Source: Capra hircus (taxonomy: Eukaryota > Chordata > Mammalia > Artiodactyla > Bovidae). Taken from it: DNA of 64,000 nt. Each line of letters opens with the position of its first letter. The stretch's first letter is position 1. Below are positions 1 through 13,400 of this stretch, piece after piece. The notes beneath the pieces are model-generated. The model worked only from the letters and a program-made list of their open reading frames with translations, was not told where the DNA came from and did no database searches. The DNA is taken from assembly GCF_001704415.2 (NCBI RefSeq), contig NC_030826.1:60717362-60781361 (forward strand), read 5' to 3'. The position numbers and the translations under genes are program-made.

Positions 1-159
1 TTATAAAGAAGCTTTCTTCCTGATTCTTTGAAATCAATCTCAAAAAATAAAATAAAAAGACAAACAACACTTATCTTCATTTCCATCTAAATATGTGTAT
101 CTATCTAGATCCAATGTCTGTGTATAAATGTGTCTATGTTCAGTCTAGACCTAGTCATC

Positions 160-640
160 TGTGTCAGGGGTTGGCAAACTGAGTGGTCCATTTGTTTTTA
201 CAAAACTAGGAATGATTGGAGGCAAAAGGAGAAGAGGGCGGCAGAGGGTGAGATGGTTGGATGGCATCACCGACTCAGCGGATGTGAATCTGAGCAAACT
301 CCAGGAGCTGGTGAAGCAGAGGGAAGCCTGGCGTGCTGCCGTCCAGGGGGTCACAGAGTCCATCATAACTTAGCCACTGAACAGCAACAACAAAAACTAG
401 GAATGGCTTTTACATAAGAACAATAATATTTTATGGCACCAAATTTTTATATGAAATTCAAATTTCAGCATCTACAAATACATGTTTAGTGGAACACAGC
501 CACGGTCAAACGGTTGTGTTGTCTGTGACTGCTTCTGTCTTACGAAGGCAGTGCTGAGTAGTAGCCGCAGAGACTATGGTCTGAAAAGCCTGAAATATTT
601 ATCTGGCTCTTCAGAGAGAAAGTTTGCTGATCCCTGCTTC
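160..640. mobile_element. Old hAT-type DNA transposon fragment (MER5/Charlie-like), split by a SINE
   Basis: It starts with GGGGTTGGCAAACTG and ends with AAGTTTGCTGATCCCTG, imperfect inverted ends typical of this nonautonomous family. Internal similarity includes GTGGAACACAGCCAC and CCTGAAATATTTATCTGGC. The exact family name is from memory. Confidence 0.6.
215..392 (+). mobile_element. BovB-3'-end-derived SINE (ART2A-like) with target-site duplication
   Basis: It contains GGATGGCATCACCGACTCAG through GTCACAGAGTCC and an ACAGCAACAACAAA tail. It is flanked by perfect 13-bp duplications AAAACTAGGAATG at 202-214 and 393-405, so the insertion point inside the older transposon is exact. Confidence 0.85.
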
Positions 641-786
641 ATCATCCGCTTTGTTTCTTTTGGTCTCTGTTCCATGATGTTTATGTAATTACTGAAAGAG
701 GAGGTCCAGAACTGGCAAATCAATCATCACAAATGTCTTCCATGGAAACCTCTCCCATTTACTCCTGTTACAATGTCCAGCTTCCT

Positions 787-1085
787 TGTTGTTCAGTTGC
801 TCAGCCGTGTCCGACTCTCTGTGACCTCATGGACTGCAACACACCAGGCTCCTCTGTCCTCCACTCTCTCCCAGAGTTTGCTCAAAGTCTTGTCCATTGA
901 GTAGGTGATGCCATCCAACCATCTCATCCTCTGTCGCCCCCTTCTCTTCCTGCCCTCAATCTTTCCCAGCACCAGGGTCTTTTCCCCTGAGTTGGCTTTT
1001 TGCATCAGGTGGCCAAAGTACTGGAACTTCAGCTTCAGCATCAGTCCTTCCAATGAATGCTCAGGGTTGAATCACCTTTAGGATG
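787..1085 (-). mobile_element. BovB 3'-end fragment, reverse strand
   Basis: The reverse complement of the BovB 3' region: GTTGCTCAGCCGTGTCCGAC at the left and GCATCAGTCCTTCCAATGAA at the right. Confidence 0.8.
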
Positions 1086-1333
1086 GGCTGGTTTGATCTC
1101 AGTTTATTTGTCTTATTTTGAAATTAGTGACCTATTTTACACATTAACTTGTTTAATTGCTACCTTCTCCAGTAGAAGATGAAGCTCAGGGGCAGAGAAG
1201 TTTTCTGACTTACGAGATGGTCTGTTCCTTTGCTTTTGGTATATGGCGAGCTTCACAAGACAGCTGCTGAGAAATGAATGGGTCAATGGATGGAATAGCA
1301 GTGCTTTGAACTGGTGCTTTCTTTCTCCGCCAG

Positions 1334-1475
1334 GCTGTCCTGGGGTCTGATGTACGCCGGCTTCATCTCCGTCACGGCCGCTCTGATGGCTCTGATAGTG
1401 GCGTGTGCCCCAGTGGTCGTCCTGACGGGCTTCACGGTGGTCTTCACCCTCTTTCTCCTCTACGGCCTGTCCTTG
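1334..1475 (+). CDS. ABCA9: ABCA9 window exon 1 (TMD1 membrane segments)
   Basis: Acceptor ccgccag and donor gtgagt. The first base completes a split codon, so one upstream coding exon ends in phase 2. It encodes LSWGLMYAGF followed by two hydrophobic stretches ending LLYGLSL, the TMD1 helices after the first extracytoplasmic loop. This is the most 5' exon I can support here; nothing in 1-1333 resembles the preceding exon. Confidence 0.88.
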
Positions 1476-4400
1476 GTGAGTTGGTGAACTCTCTCTCTCT
1501 CTGAACTCTTGCTCAGAGAAGACTACCAGCCATTTCTCACTGATTCTGCTCACATGGCCTCTGTTCTGTTTGCAATATTTGAGTCTTCGCATGAGACAGT
1601 ATCTAGAGGTAGGGGGCAATGATGAAATACACTTCTACGTAGTGAAATTCTTTTCTATTATGCCTCTGGTGATTCCCAGCGGATTGTGGACCCCCTGGAG
1701 CCTTCCTCTCCTTTCAGATAATGTTAGCTTTCCTGACGAGCGTGTTGGTGAAGAAGCCCTTCCTTACGGGGCTGGTGGTCTTCCTCCTCACTGTCTTCTG
1801 GGGGAGCCTGGGATTCACAGCTTTGTACAGACGCCTTCCTGCGGCTTTGGAGTGGATCTTATGTCTTCTCAGCCCCTTTGCTTTCACTGCTGGAATGGCC
1901 CAGGTAAGAGTTCATGAAACTACTTCACTATTTCACTTATTGCGTGTGTTAGTCGCTCAGCCGTGTCGTGGAATTCTCCAGGCCAGAATACTGGAGTGGG
2001 GAGCCATTCCCTTCTCCAGGGGATCTTCCCAACCCAGGGATTAAAGCCAGGTCTCCCACTTTGCAGGCGGATTCTTTACCGTCTGAGCCACCAGGGAAGC
2101 GACTAAGCACAAGTTACGATGTTGTAACTAGAATTAAATTTTCTGAGAGGAGGTCAGTCTCGTATAGAACTGGCCAGTCAAGAAAGAAAAATGTGCTCTA
2201 GGATATCGCTGGGGTCCAGTGGTTAAGAATCCACCTGCCAATGCAGAGGACACGGGTTCGATCCCTGGCCTGGGAAGGTTCCCCACGCTGCAGAGTGACT
2301 AAGCCCGGGAACCACAGCTACTGGGCCTGCGCTCTAGAGCCGGCGCTCAGCAACATGGAGGCCCCTGCGCGGTGGTGAAGAGTAGACCCCGCTCTCGCCG
2401 CGACTACAAAAAGCCTGCCACAGCAGTGAAGCCTGCACAGCCATGAATACGTGAATAAGTGAATCTTAACAACGTCTCTAGGGAACTGGAATACAGCCGA
2501 TAACAGGAAGGGTCATGTTTCCTGGGCATTAAATGAAATACATGTTTTTTGGGGGGACAGCCCTATAAAAGTGAAAGCTGACCGCACCAGCAATGGGGTA
2601 TCAGGCTATATTAATCAGATCTCAAAGAAAACGGGTAATGCTGAGAGAGAGAAAGAAAAACCTTTCCTGCCTTTTCAATGTGCACCTTTACAAAAGCAAA
2701 GGGGCATTTTGACCTTTGGTAAGTGTTGTGTGAATTATCTAGGGGGAATCTGAAAACCTTCCCAGGTGGCACAGTGATACAGAATCGGTCTGTACTGCAG
2801 GAGACACAAGAGACTTGGGTTTGATTCCTGGCTTGGGAAGATCCCCTGGAGGAGGAAATGGCAACCCACTCTAGTATTCTTGCCTGGAGAATCCCAGGGA
2901 CAGAGGAGCCTGGCGGGCTCCAGTCCATGGGGTCACAAACACCTCTACTAAGATATTACTCTCTGTCTTCTGCCTGACTACAAAAGTACCCCAGCCCTCT
3001 CCCTTTCATTCTCAGACAGTGTCCCCCCTCTAGAACTGCCCCCTCTCCTGCACGGTCAGCCTGATGAAGCCCCCAGGCAGCCCAGCTCCAGTAGCAGCTT
3101 CCCGGTTTTCACCTCTGCCTGGAAGACTTCCCTACTGCAGACCGTGGCCTTCTAAACCCTGAGTACCACCTGCACTTACTCCCTGAATTGCCTGTGGTTA
3201 GATAGTTCCCTTCCTGTATCTTCCAAGAGATTAGAGCTCTATGAAGGCAGAATCATGTTTCATTTATTGTTTCAACTCCAATGTCTAGCAGAAGTAAGAC
3301 AATATAACTTTTAGTGCTCTGGTCATCCTTTTCCGATTCCACACATGTATCTTTTTTTTTTCTTTTTCCAGCTTATCCATTTGGACTACGATGTGAATTC
3401 TAACATCCATTCAGATTCTCCAAACGACCAGTACCTCATAATAGCTACTATTTTCATGCTGGCTTTTGATGCTCTTCTCTATTTGGTACTGACGTTGTAT
3501 TTGGACAAAATTTTGCCCAGTAAGTAGTAGCATGATTGTGATCAACACAATTTCATTCATTTCTATTTCTTTAAAATAACTGTCTGCAACATATTAGATA
3601 TAAATTATCAAGCATTCCCCACCCCCCACCAAAGTTTCTAAAATAAGCCTCAGCGGTATTCTGCATTTGATATCACTTTCTAAGATCTTGTTCTACCATA
3701 ACATTTTAGATGGTTTCTTTAAGAAAAAGGTATTTATAGATTAAGGATAATTTATAGATTAAGGATAATGGATTCAGGAGAACTACACTGTTAGTGCTTA
3801 TCTCAGAACTGGCCAGAGAATGCTAGTTGCTGATGCTGGGTCTGAGGAATCTCTAAACCTTCCCAGACGGGTTGCTGGGACCGTCTGCTGGCAGCTCTAG
3901 CGCTCAAGGAGGTGACTGACCCAGTGCTTCTTTACCGCCTGTCCATGTAGCTGAATACCGACGTCAGCAGCCTCCCTGGTTTTTCCTCAAGTCCTCTTCT
4001 TGGTTCCAACGCCGAAGGGCTGATCGTGCGGCCCTCGAGAATGACATCGGTCCAGATTCTCCATCCAATGACTCTTTTGAACCAGTGTCTCCCGAATTCC
4101 ACGGGAAAGAAGCCATCAGGTAATGAAAATATCACGTGGGGCTGAAATGGAGAGCAGGTCCGAGAGCAGAGCTCTATCCGGCAAGATCGGGGTAGGGACA
4201 GAGGTTTCTCTCAGTGCCTCTGTGTACCCACCATCCCAGGATGCTACACTCGTGAAAGCCTACACTCGTTTTTTGGGGGCCACACTGCTATGCAGCTTAC
4301 AAGACCTTAGTTCCTCACGGAGCAGGGGAACTCGGCAGGGAAAGCTCCAAGTCCTAACCACTGGGCTACCCGGGGATTCCCAAGGCTAGCCTGGCTCCTA

Positions 4401-7400
4401 ACAGCACTCCGCCTCCTCATCTTGTGCGCGTTTGCTTTTACTAATGTCTTACGACAGGACGGCATCCATCAGCGAAGTGATAACCTCCACATCCCCGCTT
4501 TCGTCATCCCCTCTCTTTTCTTTTGCCTTTTCTCTGTCCTTTCCCTTTACGACAGACGCAGTCCTCGTCTTTGTTATTCTGAGCCCCCTTTTCTCTGCAG
4601 TTCACTTTATCTCTCGTCTTTTGCTTCCTGATTAACAAGACCAGAAGGAAGCAGCAAGAGATACAGACAAGGGCAGATGGGAAGCAAACCCGAGCCAGGG
4701 GCGCTCTGGCGGGTGTATCTTCCCTCTGAGATAATGTGTGTGCGGTAGTCAGTCCTGATGGCTCCATTTCCAAACCCCCAGAAGCACCTAAGCTCCCTGG
4801 ATCTCTGCTCAAAATGTGCCCATCTATGTTGCCTTTGTCTCACACCTAAACAAAACCTTTCTGGTTCACCGCCTCCACTGGCCTATTTTAACTCTGAACA
4901 TTTATGATACGTACAGTCTCTAAATAGTAACTTTTGAAAATAGGGTCCAGTATGAACAGACACCAAACAGCAGCTTTCTTTCACTCCCGGTGTAGCAGGA
5001 CTGTCATCGGGAACCGTGACCTCCCTGCAAACTGGAATTTTTATGTCCCTTCCGCTGTCTGGGCCAGAATCAGGGGCCGCTGGAGGAGGCACAGAAAGTC
5101 CTCAAAGCTCAGGAGGCATTTTGTCTTCCCCAGTGGGCGGGGAGCAGGGTTTTGATGATTTGTGAGTTGCAGTTAGCCAGAGCAGCTCTATGCTCTGGGA
5201 AAAACATCCCCAGAATGAACAGAGGCCTTGGGGGCAGACAACCTCACATATCTGATCATGAGATAGTTTAGGAGTTTGAGCTATGAGTCGGCAACCCTGG
5301 GCTACAGGCCTTGCTCTATGGTATGCCCTGTGCTGCAAACAACAGGTTACGTGTGTGTGTGTGTGAGTGTGTGTGAGTGTGTGTGTGAGTGAGTGTGTGT
5401 GATTGTGTGTGAGTGTGTGAGTGTGTATGAGTGTGTTAGTCGCCCAGTTGTGTCTCTGTGACCCCGTGGACTGTAGCCCACCAGGCCTCTGTCCATGGAA
5501 TTCTCCAAGCAGGAATACTGGAGGGGGTTGCCACGCCCTCCTCCAAAGGCTCTGCCTGACCCAGGGACCAAACCTGCATCTCCTGCAATGTGTCGCTAGA
5601 AGCCGCGGTGGAAAAAAGGTCATGCAGATGAAATCCACAGTGAGCTCTGAGTCTATGGATGGTGTGCATGGCACACGACTCTGGGACTTGACCCAGGGTG
5701 GTCTGACCCCCAAAGCCGGCGTGTCTCTTTGCGGGCTCACTGCTTGCTTCTGTCCTCCACCGGAGTGCAGGTCCTCTACACACCGTCTTATCGCCCACTT
5801 CCTCTGGGCCAGTCACTTCTCATCGTCCTCACGGCGCTCATGGACTCACGCTGCCTGCAGAGAGTGAGCTGCTCAGCCTGTGACGAGGATGGAGACAGGC
5901 TCCGATGAGGTGCCGAGAGGTTTCTGTCCGCCCGCGGACCTGTGTGAAGGAAAAGGACCTCCAGCTTTCCTGATATCCTCGGCAGCTTGACTCATGGATT
6001 CTCTGTCCACCTTTACCATTTGCTCAAAACGTCTTCCTCTCTTTTCAGAATAAGAAATCTCAAAAAAGCATATGGAAGAGGCAAGCACAAGAAAGTAGAA
6101 GCTTTGGAAGGTAATGAAATAGCCTCATATGCAACCTAGTGATGTGAGTTAGCGACGGTACCTCACTTTATACTGTCTCAGTCACAATTAAGAACAGATA
6201 TTCAGATACCGTGAATTGCCTTTATTTGAGCACATTATGGTTTCTTCCAAGTAAATTTCAAAATCTTATAATAATTTTAGGAAGTCAGATGCACCACTGA
6301 TATCTTATGGGTTTGAAGGATACAGGATAGCGCGATACTGTTTATTTTCAACTCATGGTATTAACCCTAAAGCTGTCTTTATTATAGTCGGCCTATCTTT
6401 AATGACAAGATTGCTTTCACTGAAAAAAATTGTTAATCAGATAATAATATATATCATGACAATACTGCATGTGTCCAATGTGTACCATAGAATGGACAGT
6501 TTTATTGTTTAAGACTTTTTTTTTTTTTGTGGACCATTTTTAAAGTCTTTTTTGAGTTTGTTACATATTGCTTCTGTTTGACCTTTTGGTTTTTCTGCTG
6601 GGAGTCCATGTGGGAACCCAGCTCCCTGACCTGGGATTGAACCCACACCTCCCACATTGGAAGGCAGAGTTCACCACTGAACTGCCAGGGAAGTCCCAGA
6701 AGATGCAATTTTAAAGGAATGAATTTGGGGGTGCGTTTTATTTTGAGTATTGCTAGCCAAATATACAGATGCTGTGAGAATTTATAAAAGTTTCAGAGAC
6801 TGTAAAGTTACCGTGTAGGCCCTGAGTGTCATCTTCTTGGAATAACGCCAGGCCTGGTATTGGACATATATGAAGGCCAGATCACGGGCGTCCTCGGACA
6901 CAGTGGAGCTGGGAAAACCACGCTGTTAAATATACTCAGCGGACTGTCGGCCCCAACGTCAGGTGAGAAGACAGTCACGGCACGACAGGAGGGCGGGCAA
7001 GCGAGCCCACTGTGCTTTTCACCCGCTCACTGTTCCATTCACGAGCTCCAGCAAGCAGTCTCATCAGCTAATAGCCTCACTCAGGCACTTGAGACAGGAT
7101 CCTCAGAAGGCCCTCCAAGTTATTATTTGACAGATTTATGTTGAACTCATTTAGGAAAATCTTTGTGGCTTAAATAGGTCATGACGAGTAGCTCTTCTGC
7201 TCCCTAACGGGCTTGGATGTATGGTGAACAGTAAGTTTTAATTCATCAAGAGTGTACGTACTCCTTTTAGGTGACAGGAATATGGATAAAGAAAGTCTGA
7301 GAAAGTAGAAGCTTCGGAAGGTGATGGAATGGGCTCATATGTAGCCTAGTGTGATTTAGCGACGGTGCCTCACTGGCACGCTGTCCCGGGCGGTCGCTAT

Positions 7401-10400
7401 TAAGAACAGATATTCCAGACATTATGCCTTGCCTGTATTTGAACACATTATTGTTTCCTCCAAGTAAACTTAAAAGCCTTGTGATAATCTTGTTATAATG
7501 TTTAAAGGACTTTAGTATTGACACACGTTGCTTTCCATTTTAAAATCTCTCACACGAGAGCTGGATCTTTATCCTGAGGCTGACTGTTTCCCTTCCAGGG
7601 TCCGTCACCATCTACAATCACTCACTTTCAGAAGCGGCTGACCTAGAATACATTAGCAAGCTCACTGGCTTCTGTCCACAAGCCAACGTGCAATTTGGCT
7701 TCCTCACCGTGAGAGAAAACCTCAGGCTCTTTGCTAAGATAAAAGGGATTCAGCCACATGAAGTGGAGCAACAGGTAGATGCCTACGCTAGCTGTCACAG
7801 CCACGAGAATGAAACTGCTTACCTAGAAAATACTAAATGTGTTTGTGTTATCTCTACACGATTCATCGTCAAAATATCCAAAAGGCCCTTTGCAATGAAC
7901 AGCAAAGTGATAGTGTCTTTAAGAGAAACAGTCTAAACTTGGACTCAATATCCTTTGTTAGGTCCAACGGGTTTTACAGGATCTGGAGATGGGAAACATT
8001 CAAGACGTTCTTGCTCAAAATCTAAGCGGTGGACAAAAAAGGAAACTGACGTTTGGGACTGCCATTTTAGGAGATCCCCAGGTAAGTCGACCTGAAATTA
8101 CTGGTGGAATCAGGTGGAGGGCTGCGAATCTGTGGCGTGCAATCACATGTAATTTGCAATTGATAAGTGGAAGAGAACTGTTCCAATGAAGAGTTAAGTG
8201 CTAAAATATTTCTCCTAAATAATTTTGCAAGTACGGTTGAGTCTTGAACAATGCAGGGTTCGGGGTGGGGGGCGGGGGTGGGGGGTGTTGAGCAATCCTC
8301 TGCATGGTGGGAAATCCTAGTAGAACCTTCCGGTCGGCCGTCAGCACACATGGTCCCGCCTCTGCAAGTGCATCCAGCCTGGGACTGCGTGCGCTGTGGT
8401 GCGCAGTGAAAGCCATCCACGAATACGCAGGCCCGCGCAGTCCAAAGCTGTGTGCTCACCAGTTCGCGGTATATTGCTCATTTTTTGTTCTTTTTCTTTT
8501 TGATTAATTGGTTTGGGGTGTTCTTGTTTGGTGAGATATAGTTGCTTTCCAATGCGGTGTTAGTCTCTACTTTGCAACTGTGTCCATCAACCGTGTGCAT
8601 ACCTGCATCCCCTCCCCCGGGAGCTCCCCTCCGCCCACCCCCGCCCTCTAGATCATCACCAAGCACAGAGCTGAGCTCCTTGGGCTGTGCAGCAGCTTCC
8701 CGCTAGCTGTCTGTTTCACACCTGGTGTGTATAGAGTGCATCCTGATCTCCTGACTCACTGTATATTGCTTTTTAAAAGAAGCCCGAACGAACAGGGAAA
8801 GCGATTTCAGGGTCTTTCCTGCCATGCAGGTTTTGCTGTTGGACGAGCCAACTGCGGGGTCAGACCCTCTTTCGAGACACCGGGTGTGGAACCTCCTGCG
8901 AGAGAGGAAGTCAGACCACGTGGTCCTCTTCAGCACCCCGTTCATGGATGAGGCTGACGTCCTGGCTGGTGAGCCTTGGGTTTCCTTCGTGTATCTCAAT
9001 GACGACTTAGGGACCCGGGCGGAACGTGTGTAGCGAGGCTCCGGGCCAGCTCCGAGCATGTGGCTCCCTCCAGCCAAGGGGGAGGACGGTCCTCTGACAG
9101 ATCTGAGTGTCTTCATCCCGGAGGGCATTGTCCCAGCAAGGATTCTGATCCTATTGCAAAGCACCTCACCTGATGTAAAATACACAGCATACTCCCGAAG
9201 ATGTGTTATGATTCATCCTGTATGAAGGGGACTTCCCAGGTGGCTCGGTGATAAAAGAGTCTGCCTGCAGTGTAGAGACGCGAGAGGCGTGGGTGCAATC
9301 CCTGGGTCGGGAAGATCCCCTGCGAAGGAAAGGGCAATCCACTCCAGTATTCTTGACCGGAAAATCCCCATGGACAGAGGGGCCTGGTGGGCTACAGTCC
9401 GTGGGGTCCCAAAGAGTTGGATACAACAGAGCATGCGTACACACATTCAGTATATTTGGAATAACAGTTGACTTGAAAACCATCCTTCTAGTGTATGACA
9501 GTTTTTCTAAGAATTTAGAAAAATTCTTCGAAGAAATTAGAAGAATTTAGTTTACTCAGGAATAAACTAACATATCACTTGATTTATCAGATGTCGAAGA
9601 ACGTGGCTTACTTATGGCCAGAATTAGGATGTGCCTGTGTTAGCAAGTGGTGCTCCTAAAATACACTGTTTGTTCATGAATTTGGGTGTTTTTTTTAATA
9701 AATAGTGAAAAAACAACCTCTGAATACAATTTATTTCATTCTTCCAACTTAGATAGAAAGGTGTTTATGTCCAACGGAAGGCTGAAGTGTGCGGGCTCTT
9801 CTCTATTCCTGAAGAAGAGATGGGGCATCGGCTACCATCTAAGGTACAGCCCTTGCTGTATGTTAGAATGTGCTGGAAATGTCAGGGGCGTGACATCACC
9901 CGTAGCATGTTACCGTAGGTTGCTCCATTAGTAAGACCATTTTGAGAGAGCTGTGTTAAAACAACTGCTCTCTTTCTTAGCTAGAATGAATGATTTATGG
10001 GATTGTAGACATTGAGAATATACGAATGATTAAACCAAGTCTGTGGGTTTCTCTTGTGGCTCAGTGGTAAAGCACCCGGCTCCAATGCAGGAGACGCGAT
10101 TGGATCCCTGGGTCAGGAAGATCCCCTGGAGGAGGGCATGGCAACCCACTCCAGTGTTCTTGCCTGGAGAATCCCACAGACAGAGGAGCCTGGTGGGCCA
10201 CCGTCCATGGGGTCGCAAAGAGTTGGACATAACTTAGCAACGAAATAACAACCACCAGTGAGATTTAAATAGTATCTGGAAAATATGTTCACAACCCAGT
10301 GTTTGCTAAGAGAAATTTATTGACACTCCAGCCTCTCCCTCGTCCTGTTTCTAATGCTTATTTTTGCCAGTCACGGCCGTCTCAGTAGCTTCTCTGTTCT

Positions 10401-13400
10401 CCCTGACTTCACTCCCTGTCGTTTTGTCCTGTCTCCTTTCAGCACTATTAAGTGATGTCTATCACTTACTAAGCGTGGACTATATTTTAGGCACGTCCAA
10501 GGATGTTCACATATGCAATACTCATATAGTTAGTTAGTTAGTTCAGTCGCTCAGTCGTGTCCAGGTCTTTGCAACCCCATGAATTGCAGCATGCCAGGCT
10601 CCTCATATAAACATACGTAATTCTCCAAATAACTTTAGAAAGATGGTATTATTATGCTTCTTTGACAAGTCAAAGAATTTTAATAATCTGCCCACTCTCA
10701 CATCATTTATACTGTGATTAGTCACTCAGTCTTGTCCAACTCTTTGGGACCCCATGGACTATAGCCCAGCAGGCTCCTCTGTCCAAGGGATTCTCCAGAC
10801 AAGAATACTGGAGTGGGTTGCCATGCCCTCCTCCAGGGGATCTTCCCAACCCAGGGATCAAACCCAGTCTCCCACATTGCAATTTGGACCAAGATTATAG
10901 ATGTGATGTAAATTACTCCCTATACTTCCCAGTAAAGTGTAATGTTTCTTACAAAGTAATTCAAGTCATTCCATCCCCAGTGGCTACCTGGACCCCACAT
11001 TGTTCTCTCCGAGCGCTTTGCTGTTGCCCTAAGTCGGGACTGACTCTTTGTGACCCCATGGACTGCAGCACGCCGGGCTTCCCTGTCCTTCACCATCTCC
11101 CGCAGTTTGCTCTAGCTCATGTCCATCGAGTCACTGATGCCATCCAACCATCTCATCCTCTGTCTTCCCCTTCTCCTCCCACCTTCAATCTTTCCCAGCA
11201 TCAGGGTCTTTTCCAATGAGTCGGCTCTTCACATCAGGTGCCCAAAATATTGGAGCTTCAGCTTCAGCATCAATCCTTCCAGTGAATATTCAGGACTGGT
11301 TTCCTTTAGGATGGACTGGTTGGATCTCCTTGCAGTCCAAGGGACTCTCAAGAGTCTTCGCCAACAACACAATTCAAAAGCATCGGTGCTTCGGTGCTAA
11401 GCCTTCTTTGTGGTCCAAATTTCACATCTGTACATGACTACTGGAAAAACCACAGCTTTGACCCGATAGTGATTAACCACTGCATAGTGGTTAAATGGAT
11501 CTCACATCATTCACTCTCAAGTGTTTAACTTGACCTAATTTATGATCCACCATGATCTGGGGGCAAGACTTGATTGAATAAATGCCTCAACTAAAACCAA
11601 CACAGGCTGTCCTCAGGGGGGGCCCACACTGAAGTGTCCTGACTCTGCTTAAGGTGGGACGTCTGTGTGCTGATTCTTCCTCCATCACATTTTAACCATG
11701 TTCAAATCTTATCTGCTCTTGAAGGTCTTCTCTGAATGCCTTCTCTTGAACAATAAGCATCCTCTTGACTGCAACCCTGAAAGCACTATTTTGAATTGTT
11801 GCCTGAGGCATCTTAATTAACTTCTTTGATCCTCAATTAAAAAGGTGAAACAACAATACTTACTTTGCAGTGAAGAATAAAAATATTGAAAGACTCCCTG
11901 ACGAGGAACCAGCTGCTCAGCCGGTTTGGCTCAGCGTCCCTCCCCTTTCCTCCCGTTACCCGCTGCTCGTATCTCTGTCATGCCCCCAGCGCCTTTAGGG
12001 AAGGCACCACATTCTCCCTGTTTGGTATCCTGCAGAGCGAGTCACACGGGGTTTTATAAACTCAGAATACTTTCAGCTACAATTGATTTTTGGGGGTTGG
12101 TCTCACCAAAGTCCATTACGATGCCTTGTCATTGCACAACCTCAGTGTGGTTCTTTTTCTTTTTAGTGTCAGATAAAGTCTCTGACTTCTTCTTTTAGTA
12201 TTTACTTATTTCCTTGGCTGCTCCGGGTCTTAGTTGCTGCACATGAGGTCTAGTTCCCTGACTGTGGATTGAACCTGGGCCCCCTGCATTGGGAGGGAGC
12301 ATGGAGTCCCAGCCACTGGACCACTAGGCAAGTCCCAGCCTCAGTAAATGTCAGTGGATGTGACCAATAATAGGGTTTCTTAAATCTAATGATTTCATAA
12401 AGACCTTTATATGTTCTCATCAAGAAGATGGACCAACTTTGACTTGAATAAATTTTGCCCCCCCCAAAAGATAAAATTAGCTAACATATTTTGAGGTTTA
12501 CGTGTTGCCAAGACCTATATGATTCCACACATACTGTGTTTTGTTGTGTCTTCCAAAATTCTTGGAGACCTGAGTATTATTTCCAATCACAGAGTAGAAA
12601 ATAGATGCTCAGAGGCCTAAATCTGGAATATGGACCCATAGGACACGAGAGCAGTGTCTTAATGACTGTAGCAAATTAACACTCTCTGTTCCTACTTCCT
12701 TCTCCCTGTTTTGTAGAACTCATACTTTACTGCAAAGAGAGAATTCAAAAGTTGAGATTTTGAACAGATTGAGACAAAATCGCCATTCCCCTGTCTAACC
12801 CCAGTCAAGATGGAGCCGGTCATCTCTTTCTGCCAAATAACAAACCTTGAGTCTCCTTACCTGTCCTTAAGCATCCCTTAATGTTCCTCCCTCTGCAGGT
12901 TCTGTAGATTATACAGCTTGGGCTACACTGATATTTTTAAGTCTTGCTTCCTCTACTAGATTATACTGTTTTGTCTCATAAGTGTTAATGAAGCAACAAA
13001 CACATGCTAGGATTCTTTGTATAGGTGGCATTGGATAAGAACAGCCTTAACCTACTCTTTTTAAACATCAGTTTGCATCTGAATGAGACGTGTGATCCAG
13101 ACAGTGTAACATCGATTGTTAAACACCACATCCCCGATGCCAAATTAACAGCCCAAAGTGAAGAAAAGCTGGCGTATATTCTGCCTTTGGAAAGGACAAA
13201 CAAATTTCCAGGTAACAGAGTGCGAGAGACCTCAGAATTGTTTGCGATAATGTTGTGTACGATCACTGTGGTGTTTAGAATGATGGCTGACATTCTGCTG
13301 CTTGCAAAGTACATAGCACTGTGAATTATTTATGACTATTATTATTTATGAATATTGTTTAATATTTCAACAGCACTTATGAGTACACTGAGGCCAGGAA

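Noticed and set aside
1137..1619. 160-residue minus-strand open frame
   Set aside because: Antisense shadow of window exon 1, whose + strand reading matches ABCA9 with proper splice sites.
5102..5740. 212-residue minus-strand open frame
   Set aside because: Made of a reversed SINE and a CA/TG microsatellite translated as His-Thr repeats.
10045..10255. tRNA gene-like A/B box sequences within SINE heads (here and at many other sites)
   Set aside because: They are tRNA-derived SINE heads lacking a foldable, complete tRNA.
13025..13071. Using the upstream AG at 13024 as start of window exon 11
   Set aside because: It would break phase with exon 10; the AG at 13070-13071 gives the family sequence SLHLNETC.
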